In this document: piece by piece, positions 36,630 through 48,453 of the stretch
Layout: every line of letters starts with the position of its first letter
Numbering within the stretch: the stretch's first letter is position 1
Assembly (NCBI RefSeq): GCF_040712315.1
Contig: NC_134013.1
Span: forward strand, 90,774,001-90,838,000
Source: Castanea sativa
Taxonomy: Eukaryota > Streptophyta > Magnoliopsida > Fagales > Fagaceae
Direction: 5' to 3'
DNA: 64,000 nucleotides
Notes under the pieces: generated by a model
The model's input: only the letters and a program-made list of their open reading frames with translations
Databases searched by the model: none
Told to the model about the DNA's origin: nothing
Position numbers and translations under genes: made by a program

Positions 36630-38993
36630 AAGGCTTCATTTAGAGATACCAAAAAGTGTCAATTTGAGCTATAAAATTCTTGGCAATGCAAGAATAAAAT
36701 TGAGATATGAGAAGTTGAGAACTAACACTCCACTTTAAGTGGACGGTCTCATCATTAAACTAGCGGTTGAAGTTATTATTTTAGCTTATGTTTGAACTGG
36801 TTGTTATTAGAGTCATTTGAGGACATCAATAAATAAAGCATGCCTCCCTTTAGGTTTGTAAAATGACATTGCACTCCAAACATTATATGAAATAACACTC
36901 GCTTCCCTTAAGGTTTGAAAAAAATCATTACATCAGTCTTTTGTTAATAATAGCAATAGAATATTCTAAATTTTGAAATGATTCCCTTGACCAAATCCTA
37001 ACTATGGTTAGTGAAAGTTTTTTTTGGGTCAAATATTGTTTCTTGTCATTAAAACCTAATCATGGTTTGGTCAGGTGATATATATTTGGTGTGGAATATT
37101 TTGTTATTATTCATAATGGAAAATTAATGTGTTAATTTAGTCAAACCATAAGGGATGAGAGTGTCATTTCCCTCAAGGTTAGGGGTGGAGTGTCATATTT
37201 TTCTATTGTTATCTTTTGCAAATATTTATTACCCGTGTTTAATTGTTATCAAAATCATTTCTTATATTTGAAACTAACTTTGTTAAGACATTTCCATAAG
37301 AATATTAGCCAAGCTATATGGTGTTGAGCTTTAAGAAATTACATATTCATAAAATGAGACTAATTGAATTAAAAATGTTAAGATGGATAAGTGAAAATAT
37401 AAGAAAGATATGATATAAAATAAATAAATTTGATTAAATATAGGGATGACTCTTGTTGGTAAAAAAGAGATAAAGGAGAGTTGCTTGAGATGGCTTGACC
37501 TTGTACAAATGAGAGTTTTTTTGCTAAGAATGTACAATGGAGAGTTATTAATGAACTAACGAGGAAGAGTGATTTGATTTAAGTTGAGGGAATGAAAATA
37601 GTTAGAAAAAGACATGATTATTAAAAAATGGCATGATTATTCAGGAAGTGACAGGAAAATATGATTTTGGGAATGATTGTGTTGGGGGGGGGGGGGGGAT
37701 GGGGACCATAATTCGACTTCCTACGACCGCTCTAAAAATAGGCCCATGGGGTGAGATGTAGAATTCCATAAAAGAATTGAGTGTGTCTTTCTTAGGCCAT
37801 AAAAAAGTTTTTAGGTCGAGTTCTTTGGTTTTAATCTTCGATGACACATCACGTGTTATCTTTGGTCTGCATTCTCTTTACTTACTGCCCTTTACATGAC
37901 TGCTTTGCTCAATTATTTTATCCATACAATTGTTGCGTGGTTCAGCTAATTAACTAATTACGTAAATTTTTCTTTAATTGTATTTAGCCTAAAATTAATT
38001 AAAATGTAATTAAAATTGAGGGTTTAAAAAAGCACATTGTAATCAGGCTAGAGCACTTTCTTGTTGTATCAAGTTTCATAGCCAATGTCATGGATTCGAG
38101 TCAAGGGAGTCATTGTGAAGCGGGATTGTTGAGGGCACCACAATTTGATTCCCTATAACCGCTCTAAATACAGGCCTGCGGGGTTTGATTTCGAATGTCA
38201 TAAAAAACTTGACAATGTGTCTTCTTCATCACCAATTGATTTTGAGGTTGAATGACACAACTCATAGTTCAACCGATAAAATGACGAAAATATATACATG
38301 TGAATGAAATTAATTTAGTCTATGAAGATCCATTATTTTGCACCCCAAATTTTAGGACTAAAGCTTGATTGTAGTTATTGTTAAATTAATTATAAAAAGT
38401 ACTAATTTTTGTTTGGTAATGTTTATGGCTGACCCTGATGAGTGAGTAGTTGTTGTTAAAGTAAAAAATATATCGACCCAAATTGATCCCAAATGTATCG
38501 ATCCGTAGATACGTCTTTTAAGGTCAGCAAGTGCCTCCTTAACTTCAAAGAAGACCAATCTCTTACAGCAATTACCTGCTGAATTTTGGTAAAATAATCT
38601 GAATCCGATGGCTTTTATTGACTTCATCAACGTTCATATATATAGCCTTGCAAAAACTGAATATAATGTGATAGACAATTGAAAAGTAAACGTGATAGAA
38701 GCAAAAGTGCAAAACTCCTGATCACACTATTCCGATAAATTTATACTATCCTAAAGCAAATAACAATCCTATCCAAGCCAAAGAAACTAACAATCCAATC
38801 CAAGCTTTTTATTCAGAAAATAATTAGATAATAATCAAGAAAAAATAAGAATTTTGCAGCAACCCAAACTCTTCCTCAAGCAATTTGCAACTCTGTCTCA
38901 ACGTGCATGTACGTGCTACATTCATCCGCGTACTAGCCATACATTACAACACTGCACTTGCACTGTATCAAATAAAAATTTATGGAGAAGCAA
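36630..38993. other. Non-coding region with degenerate repeats
   Basis: Holds a poly-G run (37684-37698) and two diverged copies of an 85-bp phrase (ATTCGACTTCCTACGACCGC at about 37711; ATTTGATTCCCTATAACCGC at about 38143). It also has an imperfect inverted arrangement of GACACTCCA-type text near 36860-37190, possibly a degraded MITE. The 90-codon frame at 38358-38630 has no recognisable domain. I see no gene. Confidence 0.5.
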
Positions 38994-40343
38994 TCAAACA
39001 ATAGGAACTATTTGGATGATAGAGCATACGGTCTGTATTAAAGTGAACACCAATAGAATAATAGCAGCAATGGTAGAAGCTGCTCTCCAAGGAGTGCTAA
39101 AATATTGATGTCTTAATAATGCCTTCCATTTGTGCGAAGGTTTCTCATAGAACACATTCAACTCTTCACAGAGACAGCATAAATCAGAGTTCATATTCTT
39201 CCAAAAGACTCCTTTGTTAAGATTGTTAATCATAAATGCCACTGCACTACTGTCTCCTAGGCAATTAAAAATGATTCCCTTCTCTGCAAGTAAATCCACA
39301 TCTTTGGTAGTATCGATAAGATAATCCAATATTAAATAGAAATCTGTAATGTAACTGTCATTGGCATGATAACATTGCTCTAATGCCATAATGTTTCGAA
39401 TATGAACTTCCGTATCATCATTAAAATCTAAGAGTGGAATTTTCAACACCCCTTCCTTGAAACTTAGGTCCAGCAAGCATTTATTTGGAACCACCTCAAA
39501 TTTTACTCCTGCCTCACGCAGTTGGGTAGCAGAGTACTTGGGAAAAACCGTTTTCTTGTCTCTCTTTGGTAGCTTGTCGTGTGGAGGTAGTGCAAAGAAT
39601 CTAAGCAGATCAGTGAAGTGTTTTATTTCCCCTTTGGGGGCTTTATTATGAATGTTAAAGTGCTTAAAGAAGTCAAAGGTGAGCTGGATTAAAGAAAGGG
39701 AATTTGAGAGGGAGGGTAAGGCGAGGTTGTATATTTTCTTAATAACAAAGAATGGAAGCTGATTTTCAAGTAATAGCAACTCACGTGTCACCATATCAAA
39801 AAGCCATGCTTCCACACGCATAGGATCGTCTCTTGTCCATTTTCTCAACTTACTTTTCAAGAAAAGCTCAAGAATGAAGGTCGCATCCAACATAATCATT
39901 TTCACAAAATCATCTCTTTGAAGCTGAACAGTGTCTACATAGCAATGTCGAATGATATCTTCCATCTCCCTTATAGTGGTTACTAAATTCTCCAAGTTGA
40001 TCTCATTCTTAGCCCGTTGCATGAAGCTCTTGAAATATCTTACTTTATTCTTGTCCATTTTTTGAAAATTTTCTTTGTTGTGGTGATAAGGACCAATTGA
40101 AATAACCTGAGGAGTGTAGGCTTCTCCATTCCATTTGCGAAGGTGATCCGGAACTCTGTAGATATGGCACTCATCCGATACTGGAATCTCCGACGTTTTC
40201 AACATTGTTTCGATGTCAATTACCAACTGTTCATTTTGATTTTCATTTCCACTTGAAGTTCTCGTTTCCACTGGAATTTCAGTATTTTCATTTTTTATTG
40301 AAGAATCTGCTTGCTGAATTTCCCAACTCGCTGAATTCTCCAT
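38994..40343 (-). CDS. DUF247 (UPF0481) protein, copy 3, intact
   Basis: A 449-codon uninterrupted frame, the usual size for DUF247 proteins. Residues 1-60 are a polar, Glu/Asn/Ser-rich N-terminus. The domain follows from CHIYRVPDHLRKWN (about 59), AYTPQVISIGPYHHN, LLLENQLPFFVIKKIY (about 190), ATQLREAGVKFEVVPNKC (about 270), IRNIMALEQCYHAND and ITDFYLILDYLIDTTKDVDLL (about 335). A C-terminal helix (AASTIAAIILLVFTLIQTVC) ends 7 residues before the stop. Expected topology is a large cytosolic or extracytosolic domain with one C-terminal anchor. The minus-strand CTATC directly upstream of the ATG reads as TTGATAG/ATG, so the ATG may open the second exon, with the leader at 41752. The function of non-grass DUF247 proteins is not established. 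Confidence 0.93.
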   Translation of the reverse strand: MENSASWEIQQADSSIKNENTEIPVETRTSSGNENQNEQLVIDIETMLKTSEIPVSDECHIYRVPDHLRKWNGEAYTPQVISIGPYHHNKENFQKMDKNKVRYFKSFMQRAKNEINLENLVTTIREMEDIIRHCYVDTVQLQRDDFVKMIMLDATFILELFLKSKLRKWTRDDPMRVEAWLFDMVTRELLLLENQLPFFVIKKIYNLALPSLSNSLSLIQLTFDFFKHFNIHNKAPKGEIKHFTDLLRFFALPPHDKLPKRDKKTVFPKYSATQLREAGVKFEVVPNKCLLDLSFKEGVLKIPLLDFNDDTEVHIRNIMALEQCYHANDSYITDFYLILDYLIDTTKDVDLLAEKGIIFNCLGDSSAVAFMINNLNKGVFWKNMNSDLCCLCEELNVFYEKPSHKWKALLRHQYFSTPWRAASTIAAIILLVFTLIQTVCSIIQIVPIV

Positions 40344-41751
40344 CTATCAAGTTGTGTTCCTTAAAATTCATGACAACAAACACAAGAGTCCCAGAATTAG
40401 AAACAATAGCTGATTACCCACTTAATAAAGGTCACCACCTTTAAATTAAAATAGCCTAGAATACGGAGGCAAGGTCTAATAAAATTCCCATCTATCCTAG
40501 ATAAGGGAAATGTGATGATATTATGAATAAAAATTTTCTATTCTACCATGAGTGTTCACATTATACTTTATCATTCACATATTATTACAAATATTTTGAT
40601 ATAAAATAACCAAAATTTAGAATAATTACAAATAGATAAATGCATATTATAATTGAGGAAGTATAAAATCAAATATAAAAAGTGAGACCAATGATTTTCC
40701 TCTGTGATATATGTATCAACATTCCAATCCAAAAGCTAAGAATTAATTGAAAGAATAAGACAAAATCTGGGAAGAAGAATATAATAGAAATTGCAAATTA
40801 AAAGACAGTAAAGGAACGCTATGACTTATATTATTTGAAATAATAATTTTTCCTATAAAAAAATAAATAAAATTGAAAGTATAATTTTAAAACCTTATAT
40901 TGTCACACATACTTTGTCATAATTGTCCTATGTGACAGATTATGAGTGATGGAAAAAAAAAATGGCGTATTCATGTGATAGTGATAAACAATTAATCACA
41001 ATCCGTCACATAAAACAATTGTAATATTTGAAAGTATGACGTACTAAAATTATTAATTTAATTTAGAATTCCCAGAAACTATTATAAAGTTTGTGGGAGG
41101 TAAGGCATGTTATTGTCCGTCAATAAATATTGGAAGAAAAATTAGCAAAAAACTCTTGAATGGTGCTCACATTGAAGATTTTGAACTAAAATCCCATTTT
41201 TACAAAATTAGGGAAAGGTGGAGATATTTATATCAACAATTTAACCAAACCAAAGATAAAATTAAATTAATTAATTCAAAGAATTGAAAAAGACGGGCAT
41301 TGGGAAAAAAAAGTATTACGAATTAAAATACAGTTAATGAACGCAATGCTCAATATTGATTGAAAATCTCTGCATGTAATATCTACTTTGTGAGAGGCAA
41401 GACATGATATATTGCTGATTAAGTTCAGCGATTATAGTTGGATGGTGCTTACGAGATTAAAATTTTAGTATAAAAAGATTAGGGTTAATCTGGCTTACTT
41501 TCAGTATTTTTTTAACTGAATATGTCCTTTTGTTTTAAATATACAATGGAAAATACTAGTGAGTTTTAATCTTTACTTTTTATTTAGTTAGTGGATGATG
41601 TGGCAGTTTCTCATTAAAACAAAATGGAATTCTAGTTAAAAAAGTAACGAAGGTAAGCTAAACTCAAAAGATTATTTCAGTTGCTAATAACGAGAACATA
41701 GATATATAGATAGACAAAGGAACTTGAATAGGAAATGTTATGAAAGCCTAC
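40344..41751 (-). other. Inferred 5' intron of DUF247 copy 3
   Basis: Between the coding exon and the conserved leader donor. AT-rich; the short frame 41093-41287 has no recognisable domain. The acceptor next to the ATG lacks a strong pyrimidine tract, so a different acceptor or an unspliced start is possible. Confidence 0.5.
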
Positions 41752-41830
41752 CTCAGTTATCAATTGTGTAGGTAGCAGCTGAAACAATGAGCCTGTAAGT
41801 GCAAATTATCAAGTATCAACTCTATGATAT
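41752..41830 (-). other. Leader exon of DUF247 copy 3
   Basis: Same leader as 11069 and 30739 but with two small insertions (TATCAATTGTGTAGGTAGCAG), followed by the donor GTAGGCTTTCA. Confidence 0.6.
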
Positions 41831-42092
41831 ATTATTCTTCTATCAAATAAATAAATAAAAACTCTCTGATATGATGTATACTAGTTCTAGCAGTTATCAA
41901 ATGAAGTCCATAAGGAAATATTTCGCAACTATATGACGTCAACATTTTTCGAGTATCATTACGCCATCTCATTATTGACATTATGAACTTTTTAAAATAC
42001 GATGAACATTTTGAGCATCTATAAGTATCAACATATCTTTATTGACATAAAAATAAAATGAAACAAAATCAAACATACCACGAAAAGAACAA

Positions 42093-42288
42093 TTTTTTTT
42101 TTTTTGAGACAGAATTTCAATATATGGCGTCCGCTCTTAATGATAGTTCTTTATTATCAGACCAAAATACCAATCAATTTTTGGTGTAGGCAAAGATTGA
42201 ACCCCAAATCTCTTATTCAACCATCAGAAACTTTATTAGTTTTCTTTTAGCAACAAAAGCTTTACAAGTTGAGCAAATTGAAACACAT
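42093..42288 (-). mobile_element. tRNA-derived SINE, reverse orientation
   Basis: On the minus strand it has an A-box-like GCTCAACTTGTAAAGC, a B box GGGGTTCAATC, then CCTACACCAAAAATTGATTGG and TAAAGAACTATCAT, and ends in a poly-A tail. An 8-bp duplication AAGAACAA flanks it (42085-42092 and 42289-42296). Same family as 51733-51909, here with a short internal duplication around its A box. Confidence 0.85.
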
Positions 42289-42296
42289 AAGAACAA

Positions 42297-42789
42297 TATA
42301 ATTAAAACTATATATAATTTCTATATAGTAATATATGAAACAACTCAAACTAGAAAGAGATCACATACAATAAAACTACCCACTAAAGAAAATAACGTTA
42401 AAGATTACTTGAGTTGTTCTAACTTTTCATAGATATATAAAAAATTTGAATTGGATATATACGGATGTAACGAAGTTATTATATTTTATTTGAATAATTT
42501 AACGAGCTCTCTGAATTATCTTACTTTTAAAGCTATTTATAGGGAATTATACTTACTTGGCAACAACAGGAGAGAAAAAAAATGCAAGGTACTTGTTTTA
42601 ATTTACACCATTTTTTTTTCTTTTCTTTTTTTACAAAAAAAAGAAAAAAAGAAAAAAGATTTGAATATCAATTCACACACACACACACCAAAAAAAAAAG
42701 GGAGAAATGAGAAATTCCACTTAGTTGGAACTTATAATTTAATGAGCATATATGCGAACTTTATGTTGAAACTAATTATGGTTTTACTT
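42297..42789. other. Non-coding stretch
   Basis: AT-rich, with a poly-T/poly-A foldback at 42609-42660 (TTTTTTTTTCTTTTCTTTTT against AAAAAAAAGAAAAAAAGAAA). No domain in the 156-codon frame crossing it. Confidence 0.5.
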
Positions 42790-42790
42790 A

Positions 42791-43297
42791 GGGCACGTTT
42801 GATAGACTGTAATGGTAATAACGTAAGAATAGAAATAGGTATTATAAAGAATACAAGATACCATCACGTAATATATATTACTATTCATTTGTTCAGTGAC
42901 AACACAATAATAGAACCCTGAATAAAAGTATTTTATATCAAATTTAAGATATATTTTAAGAAATATCTTACTCATATAATTATATTTTTTAAAAAATAAT
43001 ATTTTTTAAATTTGAAAAAGAAATTAGTTATTTTTATGATTTTTTATTTTATAATTATTATATGCATATAGAAAGTTTGTTTATTTAGAAATATATTAAT
43101 TTTAGAAATTAATACAGCTACTAAGAAATAACTATTACAACCTTTTTAGAGATAAATTGTTATTTTTTACTTTAAAGAATAGTTGTTCATAAGAAATGAC
43201 TATTTTCTGTAATAAAACATAACCAAATTACTGAATAGTTAAACCATAAGAATAACTATTATATTACAGTGTCTATTACAGTTTACGAAACGTACTT
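42791..43297. mobile_element. MITE with GGGCACGTTTG-type inverted ends
   Basis: The left end GGGCACGTTTGATAGACTGT is an imperfect inverted repeat of the right end ATTACAGTTTACGAAACGTAC. The interior is very AT-rich. TTA precedes the left end, which would suit a PIF/Harbinger 3-bp duplication, but the right side is degraded. Confidence 0.6.
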
Positions 43298-43299
43298 TT

Positions 43300-44740
43300 A
43301 CATTTCTTCCTACAGATATAACTATATATTTCTATTTAAGTAGTCTATAAATATTAATTAGCACGAAAATGAAATTAATTTAACTAAACTTCTACCATAG
43401 AAGAGAAATGATTAAAAAGAAAAAAAGTGTTTGTGCATGCCAAGAAATTATTAGTTATTAGGAAATTCACTCGCACATTTGCATAGATGACATTATCTCA
43501 TTGGTTGAGAGGATAGTCTTGTAGCTGGACCTAATAATTTCTCGCGCATGTCATGATTTATAGGCTAGAGTAAAGTAAGTACCTCAAGTGCAATTTTTTA
43601 TCTATTCCTAAATGTATGCTAATGATTAATATATAAACTATATTTGAGATAATTAATTGGATTAATTTCTTTTTTAAACTTACGAAACTTAGATTCATTA
43701 TATTTATATGTTTTTTGTTCTACAAATGAATATTTACATTAATTATTAATAAGTTAAAAATAATACTATAATATTTTACACTTATTCCAAGCTTAGATAA
43801 TATGATATATTTGATTCTCAAAAAAAAAAAAAAGATAATATGATGATATCAAGTTTATATAAATATATTATATAGGTAATTATATAAAATATAGTTATAT
43901 GGGCAATTTAGAGTTTCTCATTATAGTCTAGGTTATCAGTACATGACAAGGGTTAGTATCCGATGCTCAACGATGTGAAGTATTGTAGAAAGAAGAAAGC
44001 TAAGCAAGTGTAAAGATAAGGAGCCCAAAAAATTTGAGAAGTGAGGTAGAAATAGAGATGGAACCTGAAGGAGAGGAAGTGGAACACCAAGGTCTATTCA
44101 GGTGGCGCGGGAGAGAGACATGGTTGTGCAAAAAGCTTGAGATAAAAGCGTGGACCTTGCCTGCTTATAAAGACGCCTGTATTACTATTATATTCTTTGA
44201 GTGTAGTCTGTGCAGTAGATATCGCCTCCACTGGCTAATTGGACTTTTATTTTTCTTAGTTGACATTTTGGACTCTTTTGCATGTGCAATTATTTCGTGA
44301 AAATAATATTGCGGAGCAACTTGCATTGGAATTCCTATCCTAGCTAGTATTTTAAGTAGTTACCTAACTTTTAAATATATTAGTCTAGCTAACAGCTCGG
44401 ATTTTTACCTGAAAAGAAAAAAGACTACTTGGATTAATTAAAAAATCTAACTGACTACTTGGGCTTGTAAGTCCCTCTCATTAGTTTTGCTGTATATATA
44501 TTGTATTGTAGTGAAAAGTATAATGTTTGCTCCAAATTTCTGGAATATTACAAAGTCAAAAGCTTAAGGACTATTTGCATGCTAACCACTAATCCTGCTA
44601 ATAATTTGAATATACATATGCTGAGTATTTCCTCACTATATATCAAGATTTTTATAGTAAAGAACTCGCTGCATGTCTTCCAATATGCTCACTCATAAAT
44701 ATTTCAAGCATATTGTAAGGTTGAAATTTATCAACCATTT
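43300..44740. other. Non-coding region
   Basis: AT-rich DNA without splice-supported frames. The 88-codon frame at 44034-44300 starts in Glu-rich text (EVEIEMEPEGEEVEHQ) and becomes hydrophobic. It has no recognised family and may be chance. Confidence 0.45.
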
Positions 44741-45789
44741 TGTTGGCTTTATTCCGTGCCAATTTGCTTGTAATTCAGCACTTAGAAATCCTGTATTTAG
44801 GTGGGATTCATGTAAGGGTAGTGTGTGAGAAAGTGTGAAGAAATGCTCAAGACTATGCAGTGAAGCAGAGACTCGCGGCTGGATCTCGTGGGTGGCTCGC
44901 GGCTAGCAAGCCGCCAGATGATGCACACAAGTGAAGCATGCAAAGAAGATGAACAATCATGCCAGTTGGAGCATTACAGGACAAAAAGTACAGTCTGGCC
45001 ATTCTGTTTGCTTATGGCTTGAACTCGCGACTCAGTCAAGTCGCGAGGCCAAGTCGCTAGCCAATTCTGTTTAGAAAATCTTGACTCTTTACATTCCATT
45101 CTCACTCCAGTATAAATACCCCATATACCCACGAAATGTAGTTAGCTGCGAGAGAGAATTTTTGAGAGAAAAACTCTAGAGAAAATCAAGATTGATTCAT
45201 CCACAATCTTTACATAGAGACTCTTCAAATTCCTCTACTCTCTTCCTCTCCATTGTTACATCCTTGAGAGGTACATTACCAAAACCTTTTCTCACCATAC
45301 CTATATCTGTGAGAAGGTTGTTTGGTGCTTTGGGAAGCAGTAAAGAATGGACCAATTTCATATTGGTTGATGCTATAGGCTATAGCGAAATCCGGTAAGC
45401 TAAAGAATAAATAGGTTCGACGCAACCTTGTTGGAGTAGGAGCTTGAAGGGCTTAGGTATACTGGGTAGATTAGGCTTGGAGGGTCTTCTGTTGTTCATG
45501 TATTCCAACTACATTCTTTAATGGATTATTGACCACTTGGAAGGCAGCGAAGATGTTTTACGCCGAGGGCTTTGGTTTCCTCTTCGATAACACATCATTG
45601 TGTTGTTTTTGTGTTTGCATCTCTCTTCTCTTAATCTTTGCCATTTAATTTCTGTTGTGAATGTGATTTTATTTGGTTTAGATTGTTTATCAATTCTGTT
45701 ATAAAGCTTATGTTCATTTTTCGCACATACTTTGTTTGATATTAAGCTTGAATTGGTAATTTGTTTTTTAGGGGTCTAAACGTTCATAG
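44741..45789 (+). mobile_element. Probable solo LTR of a third LTR family
   Basis: Starts TGTTGGCTTTATTCC. It has GC-rich repeats (ACTCGCGGCTGG, GGCTCGCGGCTAGC, ACTCGCGACT, AAGTCGCGAG) at 44870-45060, a TATAAATACCCC box at about 45111, and a leader-like CTAGAGAAAATCAAGATTG stretch. It ends in TTTTTTAGGGGTCTAAACGTTCA. Neither an internal region nor a clear target duplication was found, so its ends are approximate. Confidence 0.6.
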
Positions 45790-46036
45790 GTTTTTTATAC
45801 ACATATTGAACTTTCACATATGATAGAGATAGAATAACAATCACTCAAACGAAAACCAATCCATCAAAATGGAGCAATTCGAAACCTATTCATAGGAAAA
45901 CGATTACAGTTTTATGTGGTAGTGACATAAAAGTATGATTTGAGAACCATGTTGAGATTATTGCCTTTTGTTATGTGTCTATATTTTAGGTCTTTTTTTC
46001 AAAAATCATTTTAAGATTGTATTTTAATTTATATTA

Positions 46037-47293
46037 GGGTCGTGTTAATAGGTGCTGTGCAGCACCCATTAAGAAGAAATTTAATAATAATTATTTTTAC
46101 ACGTGAAGACTTTTATCGAGGAAAGAAAAGTCATTAAATTTTTTATTTATAAGACAAAAATACCCTTCTTCATCTTTTAACTCTCCTCACCTTTTAGCCG
46201 TCTCCCTTGCCCCCAAAAGAAAACATTTCAAACCAAAACAAACAACAATTTTAGTACTCTCAAAAAACAACAAAATCACACTCTTTTACAAAATAAGAAC
46301 AATTTGATTTGAAATTAAAAACTTTTTGGGTGTGAATGAGGGAGGAAATAGATGGTATAAAACTAGACCCGGCGAAATGGCTGCTAAGCGGTTAGCTCCA
46401 GCGAGGCTGACTAGGCCAAAACGAAACTCTCCGCAAGCAAATCAACCTCGTCTAGATCTCGACTACCAAAACTCCACCGTAAATTGAGTTCGTGGATGTG
46501 CCACTATGGCGAATGTGAGTGGGTAACTGGTGTGGTTCTCTATGAACACAAGGGAAAAGGAAATAGAAATAAGACGAAAAAAGAAATTGGAGATTTGTTG
46601 GGGGAAATTTTGGGCCCCTAGATCCCACCAGATGGAAAGAAACGAGAAAAAAAATGTCTCACCCAGATTTGTAGCTGTGAGGAAGGAAAGAAATGAAATA
46701 TATATATATATTTAAAAAAAGAATCAAAAGATAAGAATAAACATGAAGCCATATGATCAATAAAAAAAAAAATGAAGCCATAGGATAGGAAAGAGATTTG
46801 AGATCACAAGGAGAAAATGCTATGGTTTCAAGGTATGAGGATCAAGCACGTGTACAGGGAGGGGAATAAATGTGCAGACATGCTCGCAAGGGAAGGCTAC
46901 TGCTTGGCTGATGATTTTGTAGTTCTTGAGAATCCATTGTCAAATGAACTGTGTAGTTTGTTAGAAGCAGACATTGTTGGCATGTACTTTTTAAGGCTTA
47001 TAGCCAATACTTAGCCCTTGTTGGCTTTTAAGTTTAATGAAGATTTCCTTTTAACCAAAAAAAAAAAAGAAGAAGAAGGAGAAAATGCTATAAATATGGA
47101 GATGGTAAAAATGGTTAAGAGGGTATTTAAGTAAAATAATACAAAATTTTACGTTTCCAATGCTACCTGACACACATCATTCAGATGCTGACGTTTTTTA
47201 TGATTTTCCCATTAAAGCAAGGCTATTTCAGTAATAACATGCACACTAAAGTAAAACTCAATGGGTGTTGTACAACACCTGTTAACAAAAGCC
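46037..47293. mobile_element. DNA element with about 34-bp inverted ends, invaded by a LINE
   Basis: The left end GGGTCGTGTTAATAGGTGCT continues TGTGCAGCACCCATT. It is repeated inverted at the right end as AATGGGTGTTGTACAACACC then TGTTAAC. The interior includes a less AT-rich stretch (46370-46530) of unknown origin. A truncated LINE sits at 46824-47075. No transposase was found. The right end touches a MITE at 47291. Confidence 0.65.
46824..47075 (+). mobile_element. 5'-truncated LINE with 16-bp target duplication
   Basis: Encodes about 65 residues of the RNase H-like C-terminus (HVYREGNKCADMLAREG, the usual plant LINE end), then a 3' UTR and an A-rich tail. It is flanked by a perfect AAGGAGAAAATGCTAT duplication (46808-46823 and 47076-47091). 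Confidence 0.92.
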
Positions 47294-47490
47294 TCTATTT
47301 AGATACCAATGAAATATGAAAATTATTTCACTATTCAACTTATTTTTGCTACTATTCATGGTTCCACTGCACTTTTTTGTACTATTCATGGATCACACTG
47401 TACTATTTCAATTAACTTTTACATTTATCTACAATACTTTTAGCAATAAATTTTCAGTTTCAGCAAAATGAGCGGTATCCAAACAGAGCT
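47291..47490. mobile_element. MITE, GGATACCGC family
   Basis: The left end CTCTATTTAGATACC and right end GCGGTATCCAAACAGAGC are inverted repeats. The interior has ACTATTCATGG repeats. The related copy at 61055-61262 shares CTTATTTTTGCTACTATTCA and AACTTTT..ATCTAC..TACTTTTAG. Confidence 0.7.
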
Positions 47491-48392
47491 TAAGAGGTTG
47501 ATAAATAGATAAGATGAGATAAATTATTAAGTGTGTTGCGTGTTTTATAGCTTATTTCATCTTCTTTTAAAAGCTACTGTGACTTTTGAGTTGAGTTTAT
47601 GTTGTGTTTTTATATTAAAACCTCATTTGTTCTCTTTTTTGTGTGTTTGTTTCTTAAAAATAAATATTTGAATTAATTTTATGTATTTGTAATAGTTAGA
47701 GGTAAGTTTTCATTTTTTATTTTTATTTTTTGGGAATTCTGATTTTATGTTATTTTGTAAAGTCATTTTGATTTTGAATAAGAAGATGGGCTGAAAAAAT
47801 CATATTATTGAGTGAAATTTTTCTCTATAGAGGTTATCCATGTATATATTTTTTCATCATTCTTTCTTTTTTAAAAATAAAAATTAAATTAAATTAAATT
47901 AAGTACCCAATTCAAACGAAAAAAGTAATTAAGAATTCAATAATTATATATGATCATTCAAACCCATTAAGAACCCTCTAAACAAAGAATTTTCTTTTTA
48001 AGTTAGTCATTTTAGGATGAAGATTAGCAGAATTAGAATTAAGATATAAAGTTTAAGAAATAATATTATAGTTTACAATAACTTGCTAGTATTAAGGGCA
48101 AACCACAAAATATTGCATTATTTACCATGAAATACACATTATGACTTGCTTGTCTATCTTAAAAAAATAATAATAATAAATAAAATATTGTGACTTACTT
48201 GCGAACAAGGGCGAAGTAAGGGGTCAAGGGGTCAATTGGCCCTAAAACCCAACAAAAATTCCCCTTTCCATTATTACCAATATACTTACCCTACTAATTT
48301 CATATATACATTTTGTGTTTTTTTTCCTCTACATTTTCATTTTTGTTTTTGTTTGTTAGTATATCACTATAATGATTAAAAGTTTTATTACT

Positions 48393-48399
<7 letters not shown>
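47491..48399. other. Non-coding region
   Basis: AT-rich with no recognisable coding or repeat structure. Short ATTAAATTAAATTAAATTAA microrepeat at about 47883. Confidence 0.5.

Positions 48400-48449
<50 letters not shown>
48400..48449. repeat. (TA)n microsatellite
   Basis: About 25 TA units at the left edge of the GGTAC-rich element. Confidence 0.95.

Positions 48450-48453
<4 letters not shown>

Noticed and set aside
42451..42921. 156-codon ORF as a gene
   Set aside because: It starts in AT-rich spacer, crosses poly-A/poly-T runs and ends inside a MITE; no domain is visible.
46817..47014. Small + strand ORF as a host gene
   Set aside because: It is the RNase H-like tail of a truncated LINE with a poly-A tail and target duplication.
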